64,000 nucleotides of DNA from VRUE01 sp963703175 (GTDB lineage: Bacteria > Actinomycetota > Thermoleophilia > Solirubrobacterales > 70-9): NCBI GenBank assembly GCA_963703175.1, contig OY969794.1:1984001-2048000 (forward strand), read 5' to 3'. Made by a program: the position numbers and the translations under genes. The notes below the pieces were generated by a model that was given only the letters and a program-made list of their open reading frames with translations, was not told where the DNA came from and did not search any database. Below, piece by piece: positions 51,254 through 60,132 of the stretch. The number at the start of each line of letters is the position of its first letter. The stretch's first letter is position 1.

Positions 51254-52987
51254 TTAAAGGCCTGCAGAGAAGACTTCGGCGGCTATCGGCGCAGCTACTT
51301 CGCCACCCGCCGCTTCGGCTTCAACCAGAAGAACCCCGACCGCCAGCTTCGCCTTTTCGGCGGGGGCAAAGGCGGCGAACCAGGCGTCCTTGATCTGCTC
51401 GGGTTCTTCTTCGTCCTCGCTGCCCGGCCGTGGCCCGAGCTCGGCAGTGCCGGTCTTCCCCGCCACTTGCGCCTCGGGGATCGCGGCAGCAAAGCCGGTA
51501 CCTTCGGTGACCACGCCGATCATCAGTTCGGTCAGTTCGTCGGCGATCTTCCTTGACATCACCCGCACCGAATTTGGTTCGGGTCGCAGTTTGCGGTTGG
51601 CGACGACCGAGGTCGGCTCGCGAACGCCGCCGTTGCCGATCGTCTGCGCGACGCTCGCCATCTGTAGCGGCGTAGCCAAGACTTCCCCTTGCCCGATGGC
51701 GCTTACGCCGAGGTCGAGTTCGTCGCCAATTTCGGTCGGGATCGTCGACTCGGGCGGTTCGACTGCTGCGACGATTTCTGGCGCGTAGAGAGTGAGCGGG
51801 GCGTTGAAGCCGAAGCGTTCGGCGGTGCCGACCAGTTCGTTGTTGCCGATCTTCGGGCCCAGTGGGGCGAAGTCGGCGTTGCAGGACTCGGCGAAGGCTT
51901 CGCGGAAGGTGCCGCCGCAGAACTCACCGTTTGCGTTGCTGATGAAGCGGCCGCCGACGTTAACGCCGTCGACGATTTCGAATTCGTCGTCGAGCGACAC
52001 GACCCCTTTCTCGAGGGCGGCCGTGGTGGTGATCGTCTTGAAGGTCGACCCCGGCGGTTGAGGCGCCGAGAAGGCCTGCCCGGCGAGCGCGCGGACGTCG
52101 CCGCTGCGGGCGTCGAGCACGGCGACGCCGCCGGCTCGGCCGGCAAGTCCGGACACCGCCGCTTCCTGCAGGTCGGGGTCGATCGTCGTCTTCACCGCCG
52201 CTCCGGCCTGTGGTTCGGCCTGGGAAAGGATCCGCGCCGAGCCGCCTTCGTCGCTAACTGCGAGTAGAGAGCCTCCCGGCTTACCGGCAAGGCGCCGGTT
52301 GAACGCCTGCTCGACGCCGCTGATACCAACCGGCGTGCCGGCTGGGAAACCCTGCCGAGCGAGCGTTGGGATGTCTTCTTCTTCGGCAGTGCCGATTTCG
52401 CCGGTGACATCGATCGCGGAGCTGCCGAGCGGGTGTTCGCGGGCGTCGGCCGGACCTTCGGCGAGCGCCGTGCCGTCGCGGGCAAGGATTGGCGCCCGCG
52501 GTGCGAGATCGATTCTGTTTTCGAGCTGCTCGCCAGGTTCGAGGCCGGGAAAGACGAGGCTCGCGTCCCAGGCGATACCCCCATCGGCGTAGGGGACGTT
52601 TAAGTCGGCGGCGACGTTGCCGAAGGCGACCGTCCCGGCTTCGACCGCAACCGGCACGACGGTGGCACTGTTCGCGTTGCTGGGGTCACCTGGAGAATCC
52701 AATTCAAGTGAGCGCAGCGTTGCTATCTCAGCCGCTTCCCGATAGGCCTTGACGAATTCGCTTTCGCCCACCAAGTGGCGTGAGGCGTCGTTCAGCTCCT
52801 CGTACATCGCGCCGAAGTCCTTGTGTTCCCAGGCTTCACTGAAGCGTGCGGCGGTTTCCTTTTCGGGTGACCCTGGCGCACCCGCCGAAGCGCCGAACGC
52901 AAAGGCGATCACCGCAACGACGATGAGGGGAAGAGCGCGGGTGAGGAGACGGCGCCGACGCTCCACCTCGGTGGACAGAGGTTTCAC
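51254..52987 (-). CDS. Penicillin-binding protein (transpeptidase) with NTF2-like N-terminal domain
   Basis: This 577-residue membrane-anchored transpeptidase cross-links peptidoglycan. It has a transmembrane helix at about 12-32, an NTF2-like (MecA-N) domain at about 40-140, a linker/dimerisation region, and the transpeptidase domain from about 275. All active-site motifs are present: SxxK at S314 (STFK), SxN at S368 (SCN) and KTG at K511. The NTF2-like module is shared with PBP2a-type proteins, but beta-lactam resistance cannot be inferred. The gene lies downstream of MarP and the inverted-repeat element copy 2. Confidence 0.9.
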   Translation of the reverse strand: MKPLSTEVERRRRLLTRALPLIVVAVIAFAFGASAGAPGSPEKETAARFSEAWEHKDFGAMYEELNDASRHLVGESEFVKAYREAAEIATLRSLELDSPGDPSNANSATVVPVAVEAGTVAFGNVAADLNVPYADGGIAWDASLVFPGLEPGEQLENRIDLAPRAPILARDGTALAEGPADAREHPLGSSAIDVTGEIGTAEEEDIPTLARQGFPAGTPVGISGVEQAFNRRLAGKPGGSLLAVSDEGGSARILSQAEPQAGAAVKTTIDPDLQEAAVSGLAGRAGGVAVLDARSGDVRALAGQAFSAPQPPGSTFKTITTTAALEKGVVSLDDEFEIVDGVNVGGRFISNANGEFCGGTFREAFAESCNADFAPLGPKIGNNELVGTAERFGFNAPLTLYAPEIVAAVEPPESTIPTEIGDELDLGVSAIGQGEVLATPLQMASVAQTIGNGGVREPTSVVANRKLRPEPNSVRVMSRKIADELTELMIGVVTEGTGFAAAIPEAQVAGKTGTAELGPRPGSEDEEEPEQIKDAWFAAFAPAEKAKLAVGVLLVEAEAAGGEVAAPIAAEVFSAGL

Positions 52988-53007
52988 TGTGGGGAAATTT
53001 AGTGGGG

Positions 53008-53119
53008 GGAGAGGTCGGGTACTGCTCCCGGCTCAACTTTTTCGGTGGTTTGCAAGCGGCCGTCCGAGATTGGATTGACGAAAAAGTACAAGCCGCCGGG
53101 AGCAGTACCCGACCTCTCC
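53008..53119. repeat. Paired-arm inverted-repeat element, copy 2
   Basis: Perfect 25-base outer arms (53008-53032 and 53095-53119) enclose ACTTTTTCG (53036-53044) / CGAAAAAGT (53079-53087) with a 34-base loop. On the minus strand the inner boxes read CTTGTACTTTTTCGTC and CACCGAAAAAGTTGAG, as in copy 1 at 17153-17270, but the outer arms share no sequence with copy 1. It lies 5 bases after the MarP stop and 20 bases before the penicillin-binding protein gene. Confidence 0.85.
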
Positions 53120-53124
53120 GTCGT

Positions 53125-54270
53125 TCAGCCCGTGCAGGGACCCGTATCGATAGGGACCGTCGTCTCGCTGAGGAGAGCTTGTTGGACTATCTCGTTTGGT
53201 ACGGCGAAGCCGCCCGGGGGGCCGGAGGTGGTGGCGGCGAAGACGGTGGCCACCACCTGGCCCTTGTAGTCGACTAATGGGCCGCCGGAGTTGCCGCTGC
53301 GGACGCTGCCGCGGAGGAAGGCAAGCGAGCGATCGATCGGCCCGTTGCCATAAGAGTCCTCGCTGATCACCGTGTTGGTGTCGCCTAGCCGGGCGGCGGC
53401 GACCGCATAGGGGCCGTTCTCGGGGTAGCCGAGGACAGCGCCCGCGGTCCCGCGCTGCGGATCGGAGGCGATTTTCAGGGCGGGGATCGAGGCGTCGATT
53501 CGCAACAGGGCAAGGTCGTTGGCGGGGTCGTAGTGAACCGGGGTGGCATCCAAGGAGGCGCCGTCGATCGTGGCCACCGTGGTGTCGTCCTCACCGGCTA
53601 CTACGTGTGCGTTGGTGACCACAAGGCCGGGTTGGGCGACCCAGCCGGACCCCTCGACGCCGAGGCCGCAGGCGGTGCCGAGTACGCGCACCACCGATTG
53701 GCTTGCGCGGCGCACATCGGGATCGGCACCGATCGTCGGATCCGGTGCCCCCACAGGGGTGATCGGGCCGGTGATCGAGGGCGCCGGATCGACGCGATTG
53801 AGTGCGTTGATTACTGGCCCAGAGGGGGGCAAGAGAGCGTTCAGTCGGCGCAGGATCAGTGAGCGCTGAACGTCGCCCCGCAGCTGGGCGGTTCCCGGGG
53901 CATGCAGTGCCACGGCGCCAAAGACCCAGATCAACCCGAGTGCCACCGCGGAAATCAGCGCCGCGCCACCGGCACCGTCGGCGAGGTGAAGCACGCGACC
54001 GCGGACCAGCCGCTCGCGTAAGCCCAGGGCGAGGCTCTCCAGCGTCACCGCGACCAGGGCACCGACGAGTAGGGCTCCCAGCGCCGCAAACAGCGGTGCG
54101 TAAGGGGAGTTGGAGCCATCGTTGAGCAGCAGCGGCCCGATCCGGCTGCCCGCTAGAGCACCAGCACCGAATCCAAGCAGGGTGAGGATTCCGACAATCA
54201 AGCCCTGTCGGTAGCCCCACATGGCGAAGGCGATAGTGAAAGCGATGATCGCCCAGTCGAGAACGGTCAT
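53125..54270 (-). CDS. marP: MarP-like membrane serine protease (CvpA domain plus trypsin-like domain)
   Basis: The 381-residue protein has about four transmembrane helices (residues 1-140, CvpA-like). An extracytoplasmic trypsin-fold protease follows with its triad visible: His222 (TNAHVV), Asp252 (NDLALL) and Ser328 (GNSGGPL). This architecture matches mycobacterial MarP, which protects against acid and oxidative stress by cleaving peptidoglycan hydrolases. I chose the ATG at 54270; a GTG at 54309 would put the start in the HxlR operator dyad. Its location upstream of a penicillin-binding protein fits cell-wall maintenance. Confidence 0.88.
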   Translation of the reverse strand: MTVLDWAIIAFTIAFAMWGYRQGLIVGILTLLGFGAGALAGSRIGPLLLNDGSNSPYAPLFAALGALLVGALVAVTLESLALGLRERLVRGRVLHLADGAGGAALISAVALGLIWVFGAVALHAPGTAQLRGDVQRSLILRRLNALLPPSGPVINALNRVDPAPSITGPITPVGAPDPTIGADPDVRRASQSVVRVLGTACGLGVEGSGWVAQPGLVVTNAHVVAGEDDTTVATIDGASLDATPVHYDPANDLALLRIDASIPALKIASDPQRGTAGAVLGYPENGPYAVAAARLGDTNTVISEDSYGNGPIDRSLAFLRGSVRSGNSGGPLVDYKGQVVATVFAATTSGPPGGFAVPNEIVQQALLSETTVPIDTGPCTG

Positions 54271-54308
54271 AAAGGGAATCCAAGCAGGCGACGCCGCTGG
54301 CCCCGTCA

Positions 54309-54323
54309 CTTACGTTCAGTAAG
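54309..54323. promoter_or_regulatory. Operator-like dyad before the HxlR gene
   Basis: CTTAC-GTTCA-GTAAG lies between the divergent marP and hxlR-family genes and touches the first possible GTG of the latter. HxlR regulators often bind such dyads near their own start, so autoregulation is plausible. Confidence 0.45.
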
Positions 54324-54668
54324 GTGGTCGCAGTGGAGGCACCATCCGCGCAAGAGCAGCCCCTTGGCGTCTGCCCTCATTTCCACGACGCGATCGAGCT
54401 GATCGGCAAACGCTGGACCGGGGCGATCGTCTTTGCGCTGACCGAGGGTCCGCTGCGCTTCGGTGAGCTCGCCAAGGCGGTGCCGGGACTCTCCGACCGC
54501 CTGCTCTCGCGGCGCCTGCGTGAGCTCGAGCGCGAGGGACTGGTCGAGCGCCAAGTCGAAGAGGGCTCGCCGGTGCGGGTCACCTACTCGCTCACCGAGG
54601 CGGGGGCGGAGTTGCGCCCGGCGATTGCCGAGCTCAAGTCGTGGGCTCGCCGCTGGCGTGCCGGGTAG
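54324..54668 (+). CDS. HxlR-family transcriptional regulator
   Basis: This 114-residue winged-helix regulator has the family's conserved cysteine (GVCPHFHDAIELIGKRWT). The recognition region 'LRFGELAKAVPGLSDRLLSR' and the wing 'LVERQVEEGSPVRVTYSLTE' follow. HxlR proteins often sense electrophiles or redox state through this cysteine. Two GTG starts (54324 and 54333) are possible; the second leaves the upstream dyad clear. It may control itself and the divergent marP gene. The inducer is unknown. Confidence 0.88.
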   Translation: MVAVEAPSAQEQPLGVCPHFHDAIELIGKRWTGAIVFALTEGPLRFGELAKAVPGLSDRLLSRRLRELEREGLVERQVEEGSPVRVTYSLTEAGAELRPAIAELKSWARRWRAG

Positions 54669-54677
54669 CCTCGGCGC

Positions 54678-55970
54678 GTGGAAGAGCTACCGGGGCCGTT
54701 TCCCGTCGGGCGTTACGCGCGCAAGCTGCAAGAGGAGCTGCGCCGACGCGCACGCGTACGCCTGGTGGGCGAGGTGACCGGCGTCTCGCGCAGCAAGGTC
54801 CAAGCTTATTTCGAGCTGCGTGACGCCGAGGGCGCCGTCCCCTGCGCGATCTGGCTCGACGACCTGGAGAAGGCCGGCTTGCCCGCCGGCGGTCTGCGCG
54901 ACGGTGCCGAAGTCGTGATCGGCGGCGGCCCCGACTACTACCCAGGGGGCGGCCAGGCTTCGCCGAGCTTTGCCTTCCGGGCGACCCAGGTGCGCTTGGC
55001 CGGCGAGGGCGATCTGCTCGCCCGTCTGGAGGCTTTGCGCAAGCAGTTGCGCTCCGAGGGCCTGTTCGAGCTGCAGAAGCAGTTGGCGCGGCCGCGACTG
55101 CCGAAAACGATCGGCGTGGTGACGGCGGAGAGCGGTGCCGCTCGGCGGGATCTGCTCGCCGGTTTGCAGCGGCGGAGCTGGGCTGGAACCGTCGTCTGGG
55201 GCTTTGCGCCCGTGCAGGACCGTCGCGCTGCACCGGCGATCGCCGCGGCGATCCAGGAACTTGCCGCGACCCCGACGGTTGAGGCCATTGTGGTCACCCG
55301 CGGCGGGGGCAGCCTTGCCGACCTCTGGGCCTTCTGCGACGAGACTCTCTGTCGCACCGTGGCGATGTTGCGGGTGCCGGTGATCAGCGCCGTCGGCCAC
55401 GAGCGCGACTCGACTTTGATCGACGACGTTGCCGCGGTCGCCTGCTCGACCCCAACCCATGCCGCCGAGGCCGCCGTGCCACTTGACTGTCGCGCCGCGC
55501 GCGGCGACCTCGAGCGCAGTGCTGCAGCGCTGCGGCGAGTGGGGGAGGGAGCCGTCGGCAGTCGCAGTCGCCACTTGGTGGCGCTGGCCCGTGGACCTGC
55601 CCGAGCCCTGCGGCGGGAGCGGATCGCGCTTAATCAGAAGACGCGCGAGATTCGCGCCTCTTCTGAGCGGGGCTTGGCCGAGCGTCGCGCTTTTCAGCGC
55701 CGTCTTGCCTCCGTTGTTCTCTCGCGCGCCGCCCGCCGTGCCGCCGGGGCTGAAGCGAACAGCCGCCGCGAGGCACTGCGGCGGACCGAGGTGGCGTTCC
55801 GAGCCCACGAACCCGAGCGCACCTTGGAGCGTGGCTACGCGCTGGCCGAGGATGCCGCCGGCGAGCCGGTGACCAGCGCCGCGGCCGCGATCGCCGCCGG
55901 GCGCGTCAAACTGCGCTTCGCCGACCGAGCCGTTGGCGCCGATATCGACACCGACGGGAGCGATCGATGA
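54678..55970 (+). CDS. xseA: Exodeoxyribonuclease VII large subunit
   Basis: The 430-residue catalytic subunit degrades single-stranded DNA from both ends. The N-terminal OB fold contains 'LVGEVTGVSRSKVQAYFELR'. The nuclease core has 'TIGVVTAESGAARRDLLAGL', 'VVTRGGGSLADLWAFCDETL' and 'ISAVGHERDSTLIDDVA', the catalytic Asp/His region. A long helical region follows to the C-terminal 'LERGYALAED' motif. The GTG start lies 10 bases after the HxlR stop, and the stop overlaps the xseB start (ATGA). Confidence 0.93.
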   Translation: MEELPGPFPVGRYARKLQEELRRRARVRLVGEVTGVSRSKVQAYFELRDAEGAVPCAIWLDDLEKAGLPAGGLRDGAEVVIGGGPDYYPGGGQASPSFAFRATQVRLAGEGDLLARLEALRKQLRSEGLFELQKQLARPRLPKTIGVVTAESGAARRDLLAGLQRRSWAGTVVWGFAPVQDRRAAPAIAAAIQELAATPTVEAIVVTRGGGSLADLWAFCDETLCRTVAMLRVPVISAVGHERDSTLIDDVAAVACSTPTHAAEAAVPLDCRAARGDLERSAAALRRVGEGAVGSRSRHLVALARGPARALRRERIALNQKTREIRASSERGLAERRAFQRRLASVVLSRAARRAAGAEANSRREALRRTEVAFRAHEPERTLERGYALAEDAAGEPVTSAAAAIAAGRVKLRFADRAVGADIDTDGSDR

Positions 55971-56203
55971 GCGAGAAGCCGGAGTCCTATGAGGCCGCGG
56001 TCGAGCGGCTGGAGCAGATCATTGACCGGCTCGATTCGGGCCAGGCTGGCCTGCGCGAAACGCTCGATCTATGCCGCGAAGGCCGCGAGCTCGTCACCTA
56101 TTGCTCAGCTGAGCTGGACGCGGTCAGCGAGGGTCTCGAAGAGCTACGGCTCGACGAGCTTGCTGCCAAGCTCGAGGCCACCCCGACCCCAAGTGAGAAC
56201 TAG
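55967..56203 (+). CDS. xseB: Exodeoxyribonuclease VII small subunit
   Basis: This 78-residue helical protein has the family signature 'SYEAAVERLEQIIDRLDSGQ' and 'LDLCREGRELVTYCSAELDA'. It binds the helical region of XseA in multiple copies. The ATG overlaps the xseA stop by 4 bases, as in many bacteria. Length is normal. Confidence 0.93.
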   Translation: MSEKPESYEAAVERLEQIIDRLDSGQAGLRETLDLCREGRELVTYCSAELDAVSEGLEELRLDELAAKLEATPTPSEN

Positions 56204-56217
56204 CCGAAGGAGTTGAT

Positions 56218-56598
56218 GTGACTGCGCAGACCCCCCTCATCACCGGCACCGATTTCATCACCGTGGCGACCCAGGACTTCGATCGCTCGATCGAGTTCTA
56301 CAGCGGCGTCCTCGGGTTGCCGGAGTCAAAGCGCTGGGGCGATATGCCCGGCGTCGAGTTCGAGACCGGCAACCTGACGATCGCGATCATGCAGTCGGAC
56401 GCTTTCGGCATCGAGTTCCGGGCCAACAACCACCCGATCGAGTTCCGGGTTGACGACGTCGCGGCGGCTAGGGCCGAGCTCGAATCGCGAGGCGTCGCCT
56501 TCAGGGCCGACACGCTCGACTCGGGGGTCTGCCACCAGGCGTTCTTTGCCGATCCCGACGGCAACGCCCTGGCGATTCATCACCGCTACGCGCCGTGA
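56218..56598 (+). CDS. VOC (glyoxalase/bleomycin-resistance fold) family protein
   Basis: This single-domain 126-residue protein has 'FITVATQDFDRSIEFYSGVL' at the N-terminus and 'FFADPDGNALAIHHRYAP' at the C-terminus, the usual metal-binding ends of the fold. The first metal-ligand position is not a clear histidine (FITVAT), so metal binding is doubtful. Start GTG with AAGGAG upstream. It follows xseB by 14 bases, and its stop overlaps the convergent nuclease gene by 13 bases. The ligand is unknown. Confidence 0.78.
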   Translation: MTAQTPLITGTDFITVATQDFDRSIEFYSGVLGLPESKRWGDMPGVEFETGNLTIAIMQSDAFGIEFRANNHPIEFRVDDVAAARAELESRGVAFRADTLDSGVCHQAFFADPDGNALAIHHRYAP

Positions 56599-57554
56599 GT
56601 ACCTGCGATCCCCTGGTGAGGCTCAGGCGGTCCTGAGCAGAGCCGGCCTAGCGCCGGGCAGCCGCGGCAGAGTTCCCAGCTTCTCCGCTCTACCGGGGCG
56701 ACCGGGAACTCACCGGCGCTGATGCGGGCGATCGTGTCCGCGAGCTGTTCGCGCCCCCGGGTCATCGCTTTGCGGTCGAGCAGCTCGATGACCGGCTCCT
56801 CGGACCGCTCGAGGAAGACGTAAGCGACCTCGACCTCGGTCGCGTCGCGGGTCTCGGCAACGGCCAGGGCGTAAATCGCCCGCTGCGCGGTGTATTTGGC
56901 GGCGCGTTCCGCCGGCGACGAACTGCCGAGGCGATCGGTCTTGTAGTCGACGACCAGCGGCGGGGAGCCGTCGCGCTCGATCAGTAGGTCGATCGAGCCG
57001 CGCAGGGTCGCGTTGGAGATGCCGAGCAATAGCGGCACCTCTGCACGGGAGGCCGTGCCGGCGGCGAGGATTCGCTCGCGCAGCAGGTCCGAGTCGAGCC
57101 AGGCACGGATTGGGGTCAGCAGTTCGTCCTCGCGACCGCCGGCCGGGTCGAGCCCCGCTGCATCGGCGTGGCGTCGGACGAGGTCGGCGGCAGGCTCGCG
57201 CCACTCGTTGGCCTGGCTCCACTCGAGCAATGAGTGCACGGCGGCCCCTCGTGCTGCTCCCGCGCTTCGTGGCGCCCCCTCTCCGTCGGCCCTTGCGGTC
57301 GTCGTTTCCGCCGCTATCCGGTCCAAATGACGACCGCGGTCGCTCAGGTCGAGGACGCGCTCCATGTAGAAGCGATAGGCGCACTCGTCATAGGCGGCGA
57401 TCGCGGTGTAAGAGAGGGGACGGTTGGGGACCGTCGGCGGATGGCGCTCCAGTAGTGGCGCTCGTCCCACGCCCGCCGGCACCTCCTGCTTCGGTTCGCT
57501 TCGCGTCCTGGTGAGCTCGGCGGCGCGCTCCCGCGAGGGCCGGTTGACGCGCAC
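56586..57554 (-). CDS. addA: AddA C-terminal nuclease part, separated by a frameshift
   Basis: This 322-residue reading frame holds a RecB-type PD-(D/E)XK nuclease. 'RGSIDLLIERDGSPPLVVDY' followed by KTDR carries the catalytic D and DYK. Cysteines in DECAYRFYM and CRGCPALGRLC form an Fe-S staple. No gene normally encodes only this part: the frame overlaps the helicase frame by 167 bases and reads smoothly upstream to 57620. Removing one C from the CCCC run at 57589-57592 joins the two frames into one protein of about 1180 residues. The GTG at 57554 is therefore probably not a real start. Confidence 0.75.
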   Translation of the reverse strand: MRVNRPSRERAAELTRTRSEPKQEVPAGVGRAPLLERHPPTVPNRPLSYTAIAAYDECAYRFYMERVLDLSDRGRHLDRIAAETTTARADGEGAPRSAGAARGAAVHSLLEWSQANEWREPAADLVRRHADAAGLDPAGGREDELLTPIRAWLDSDLLRERILAAGTASRAEVPLLLGISNATLRGSIDLLIERDGSPPLVVDYKTDRLGSSSPAERAAKYTAQRAIYALAVAETRDATEVEVAYVFLERSEEPVIELLDRKAMTRGREQLADTIARISAGEFPVAPVERRSWELCRGCPALGRLCSGPPEPHQGIAGTHGA

Positions 57555-60132
57555 GGCGATTTGCGACCCTTCGAAGCTGGCGTTCGAGCCCCTCGCGCGG
57601 CTGCGGGGCGGCGATCGCGATCACCGAGTCCTCCTCGCGGTCGATCTCAAAGCCGTCGAGTACCCGCTCGACCACCGCCGTCCCGGGCTGATTGTTCCGC
57701 CCTGGTTTCGGCATCGCCACGCCGCTGAAGATCAGTCGTTCGCGGGCCCGGGTCGCGGCGACATGGAAGAGGCGCAGCTCCTCTGCAGCTTCACGCTCTT
57801 GCATCTCGGCACCCAGCTGCTCGTGCGCGTAGAGGTTGATCGAGGCGGCGCCGAGGCGTCGTAGCTGTAGTCCGACCCGTGGCTCATCGCTCTCGGGGCC
57901 GAGCGTCAGCGGCGGCAGGCGCGAGCCGGCCAGTAGCCGCCGCGAGAGGTTGGGAACGGCGACGACACCGAACTCGAGGCCCTTGGCGCTGTGCACGGTC
58001 ATGATCCGCACTCCGTCGTGGCCCTCGATCGCGCTCGCCGCTTCCGCGTCGGTGTCGGCTTCGGCGCGGGCAAAGAGGAAGTTGAGCAGGCCGCGTAGAT
58101 CGCGTCCCTCGCGTGCCTCGAACTCATCGGCGAGCCTCATTAGCTTGCGCACGTTGGCGAAGCGTGCTTCGCCCGATGGCCGCATCAAGACCGCGAGGTC
58201 GTAGCCGGTCTGGGTAACGGCGGCGTCGATCAGGCCAGCAAGCGATAGCCGCCCGGCTTTGAGGCGGAGCTCGGCAATCGTCTGCGCAAAGGCACTCAGC
58301 AGTACCCGCTCCGGCCCGGGGATCGCTTCCAGGCGATCGGGCTCGTCGAGCTCGCCCTCATCCAGTCCGGCCACCTGCTTCACCGCTGGCCACACGTGCC
58401 GCCGCCGTCCCGCCGCGGCGCGCAGCAGCCAAAGCGTGTCGGGCGCGGCGCCGCAAGCAGGGGAAGCCAGGGCGCCAAACAGGGCCTGGTCGTCGAGTGG
58501 GTTGGCGATCGTCGCCAGCAAGGCGCAGACGTCGGCCACTTGCTGTTGGGACCAGTAGCCACGCCCGCCGATCGTGTAGGGACGGAGGCCGGCGCGCTCA
58601 AGCGAGTCCTCATAAGCGTCAAGGTGGGTGAAGGCGCGCAGTAGCACGACCATCTCGCCGCGCTCGACGCCCTTGTCAGCCAGATCGCGCAACCGCGCCG
58701 CGAGGAAGCGCGCCTCGGCCAGGTGGTTCGGCGGCGTGTCGGCGTCGGTCGCCGGTGCCAGGTCGATCTCCTCGGCGTCCCAGCCGTCGCGGGCGGTGAG
58801 CAGCAGCTCCACCGCGGGGCCTTCGCCTGGCGGCTGCGATAGCTGTGGTGAAGCGCCGACGCGGAGTGGATGGAAGGCCTCGCCGAGCAGCTTCTCGCCG
58901 ATTGCGTTGACCGCGCCGATCACCTCCGGGCGTGAGCGGAAGTTGCCGCTCAGCTCCATCGCCTCGGCCTCGGCGCTTGCTTCGACGGCGCGCCGCTGCT
59001 CGCGGAAGACGTCGAGGTCGGCGTGACGGAAGCCGTAGATCGATTGCAGCTCATCGCCGACGACCATCAGCTCGGTCCGCGGCCCACGCAGCGACTCGAT
59101 TAGCCGCAACTGCAGCCGGTTGGTGTCCTGGAACTCGTCGACCAGCAGGTGGCTGAAGCGCGCCCGGTAGGCGTTGCCGATCTCCTCGCGTTCGAGCAGG
59201 CGGACGGCGCGCAGCTGCAGGTCCTCGAAGTCGAGTCCTTCGCGGCGCTCCTTGACCGCCTCAAAGCGGCGCGCGAAGAGCTGTAGTAGCTCAGCGATGT
59301 GGCGATATGCCTCGCTTCCCTCGCCGGCCTCGGCGGTGCGGGCTACCGCCGCATCGATCGCCTCCCGGTAGGCGGTCATCGATTTCGCCTTGCTGTCGGT
59401 CTTGAGCGCGGCAAGCTCGTCGAGGTTGGGGACGCCCCCGTCGGCGCCGAGCACGTCCAGCGCCCGTTCGATCCGTTCGCGATTGGAGTTGGTCGGCTTC
59501 AGCTCCTCAAGTGTCTCCGCCGCCACCGAGGCGGCGCGGCGGACAGCCGCCCCCGGATCGGCGGGCGGCGGATCGGGTAGGTGCGGCGCCGCAATCCCGC
59601 GGCTGCGCAGCTCGGCGTGGATTCCGCTGACGATCGCCCGCAGGCCGCCGATCTCAAAGGCGGCGACGGTCCGCTCGCGCGCCTCCTCGCCGTTGGCGAG
59701 AAATTCCACCAAGGCATCGTCGAAGGCCTCGCGCGCTGCCCGCTCCGTCTCCGGCCCGTCGAGGACGCGGAAGCGTGGATCGACGCCAGCGGCCACCGGG
59801 TGACCAGCGAGCAAGCGGTTGCAGAAGCCGTGGATGGTCGTCACCCAGGCGCCGCCAAGCGTTGCCAGCAGCTCGTGCGCGCGCTCGGACCCCTCTGTGG
59901 CACGCAGCTCCAGCGCCGCGCGGATTCGTTGTCTCAACTCGGTTGCCGCCTTGTCGGTGAAGGTGAAGGCCAGCACTGCGTCGGGAGAGACCTCTAGATC
60001 GCAGACAAGGCGGCAGTAGCGGTCGACCATCACCCCGGTCTTGCCGGTGCCGGCGCCGGCCTCGACCAGGACGTCGTGGCCGCGGGCCTCGATCGCTCGC
60101 AGCTGCTCCGGGGTCGGAGTGCGGCGACTCAT
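57388..60132 (-). CDS. addA: AddA/UvrD-type helicase (N-terminal part of a frameshifted AddA)
   Basis: This superfamily 1A helicase unwinds broken DNA ends for recombination. Walker A AGAGTGKT (K31) and motif Ia 'VLAFTFTDKAATELRQRI' are clear. The DEFQDTNRLQ (Walker B region), 'VVGDELQSIYGFRHADLDVF' and 'IMTVHSAKGLEFGVVAVPNL' motifs are also clear. The last 65 residues in this frame turn Arg-rich and lose homology from about 57600, which points to a +1 frameshift into the nuclease frame below. The ATG at 60132 overlaps the upstream addB-like stop (ATGA). Acts with the upstream gene as an AddAB/AdnAB-like complex. Confidence 0.85.
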   Translation of the reverse strand: MSRRTPTPEQLRAIEARGHDVLVEAGAGTGKTGVMVDRYCRLVCDLEVSPDAVLAFTFTDKAATELRQRIRAALELRATEGSERAHELLATLGGAWVTTIHGFCNRLLAGHPVAAGVDPRFRVLDGPETERAAREAFDDALVEFLANGEEARERTVAAFEIGGLRAIVSGIHAELRSRGIAAPHLPDPPPADPGAAVRRAASVAAETLEELKPTNSNRERIERALDVLGADGGVPNLDELAALKTDSKAKSMTAYREAIDAAVARTAEAGEGSEAYRHIAELLQLFARRFEAVKERREGLDFEDLQLRAVRLLEREEIGNAYRARFSHLLVDEFQDTNRLQLRLIESLRGPRTELMVVGDELQSIYGFRHADLDVFREQRRAVEASAEAEAMELSGNFRSRPEVIGAVNAIGEKLLGEAFHPLRVGASPQLSQPPGEGPAVELLLTARDGWDAEEIDLAPATDADTPPNHLAEARFLAARLRDLADKGVERGEMVVLLRAFTHLDAYEDSLERAGLRPYTIGGRGYWSQQQVADVCALLATIANPLDDQALFGALASPACGAAPDTLWLLRAAAGRRRHVWPAVKQVAGLDEGELDEPDRLEAIPGPERVLLSAFAQTIAELRLKAGRLSLAGLIDAAVTQTGYDLAVLMRPSGEARFANVRKLMRLADEFEAREGRDLRGLLNFLFARAEADTDAEAASAIEGHDGVRIMTVHSAKGLEFGVVAVPNLSRRLLAGSRLPPLTLGPESDEPRVGLQLRRLGAASINLYAHEQLGAEMQEREAAEELRLFHVAATRARERLIFSGVAMPKPGRNNQPGTAVVERVLDGFEIDREEDSVIAIAAPQPREGLERQLRRVANRRARQPALAGARRRAHQDAKRTEAGGAGGRGTSATTGAPSADGPQPSPLLHRDRRL

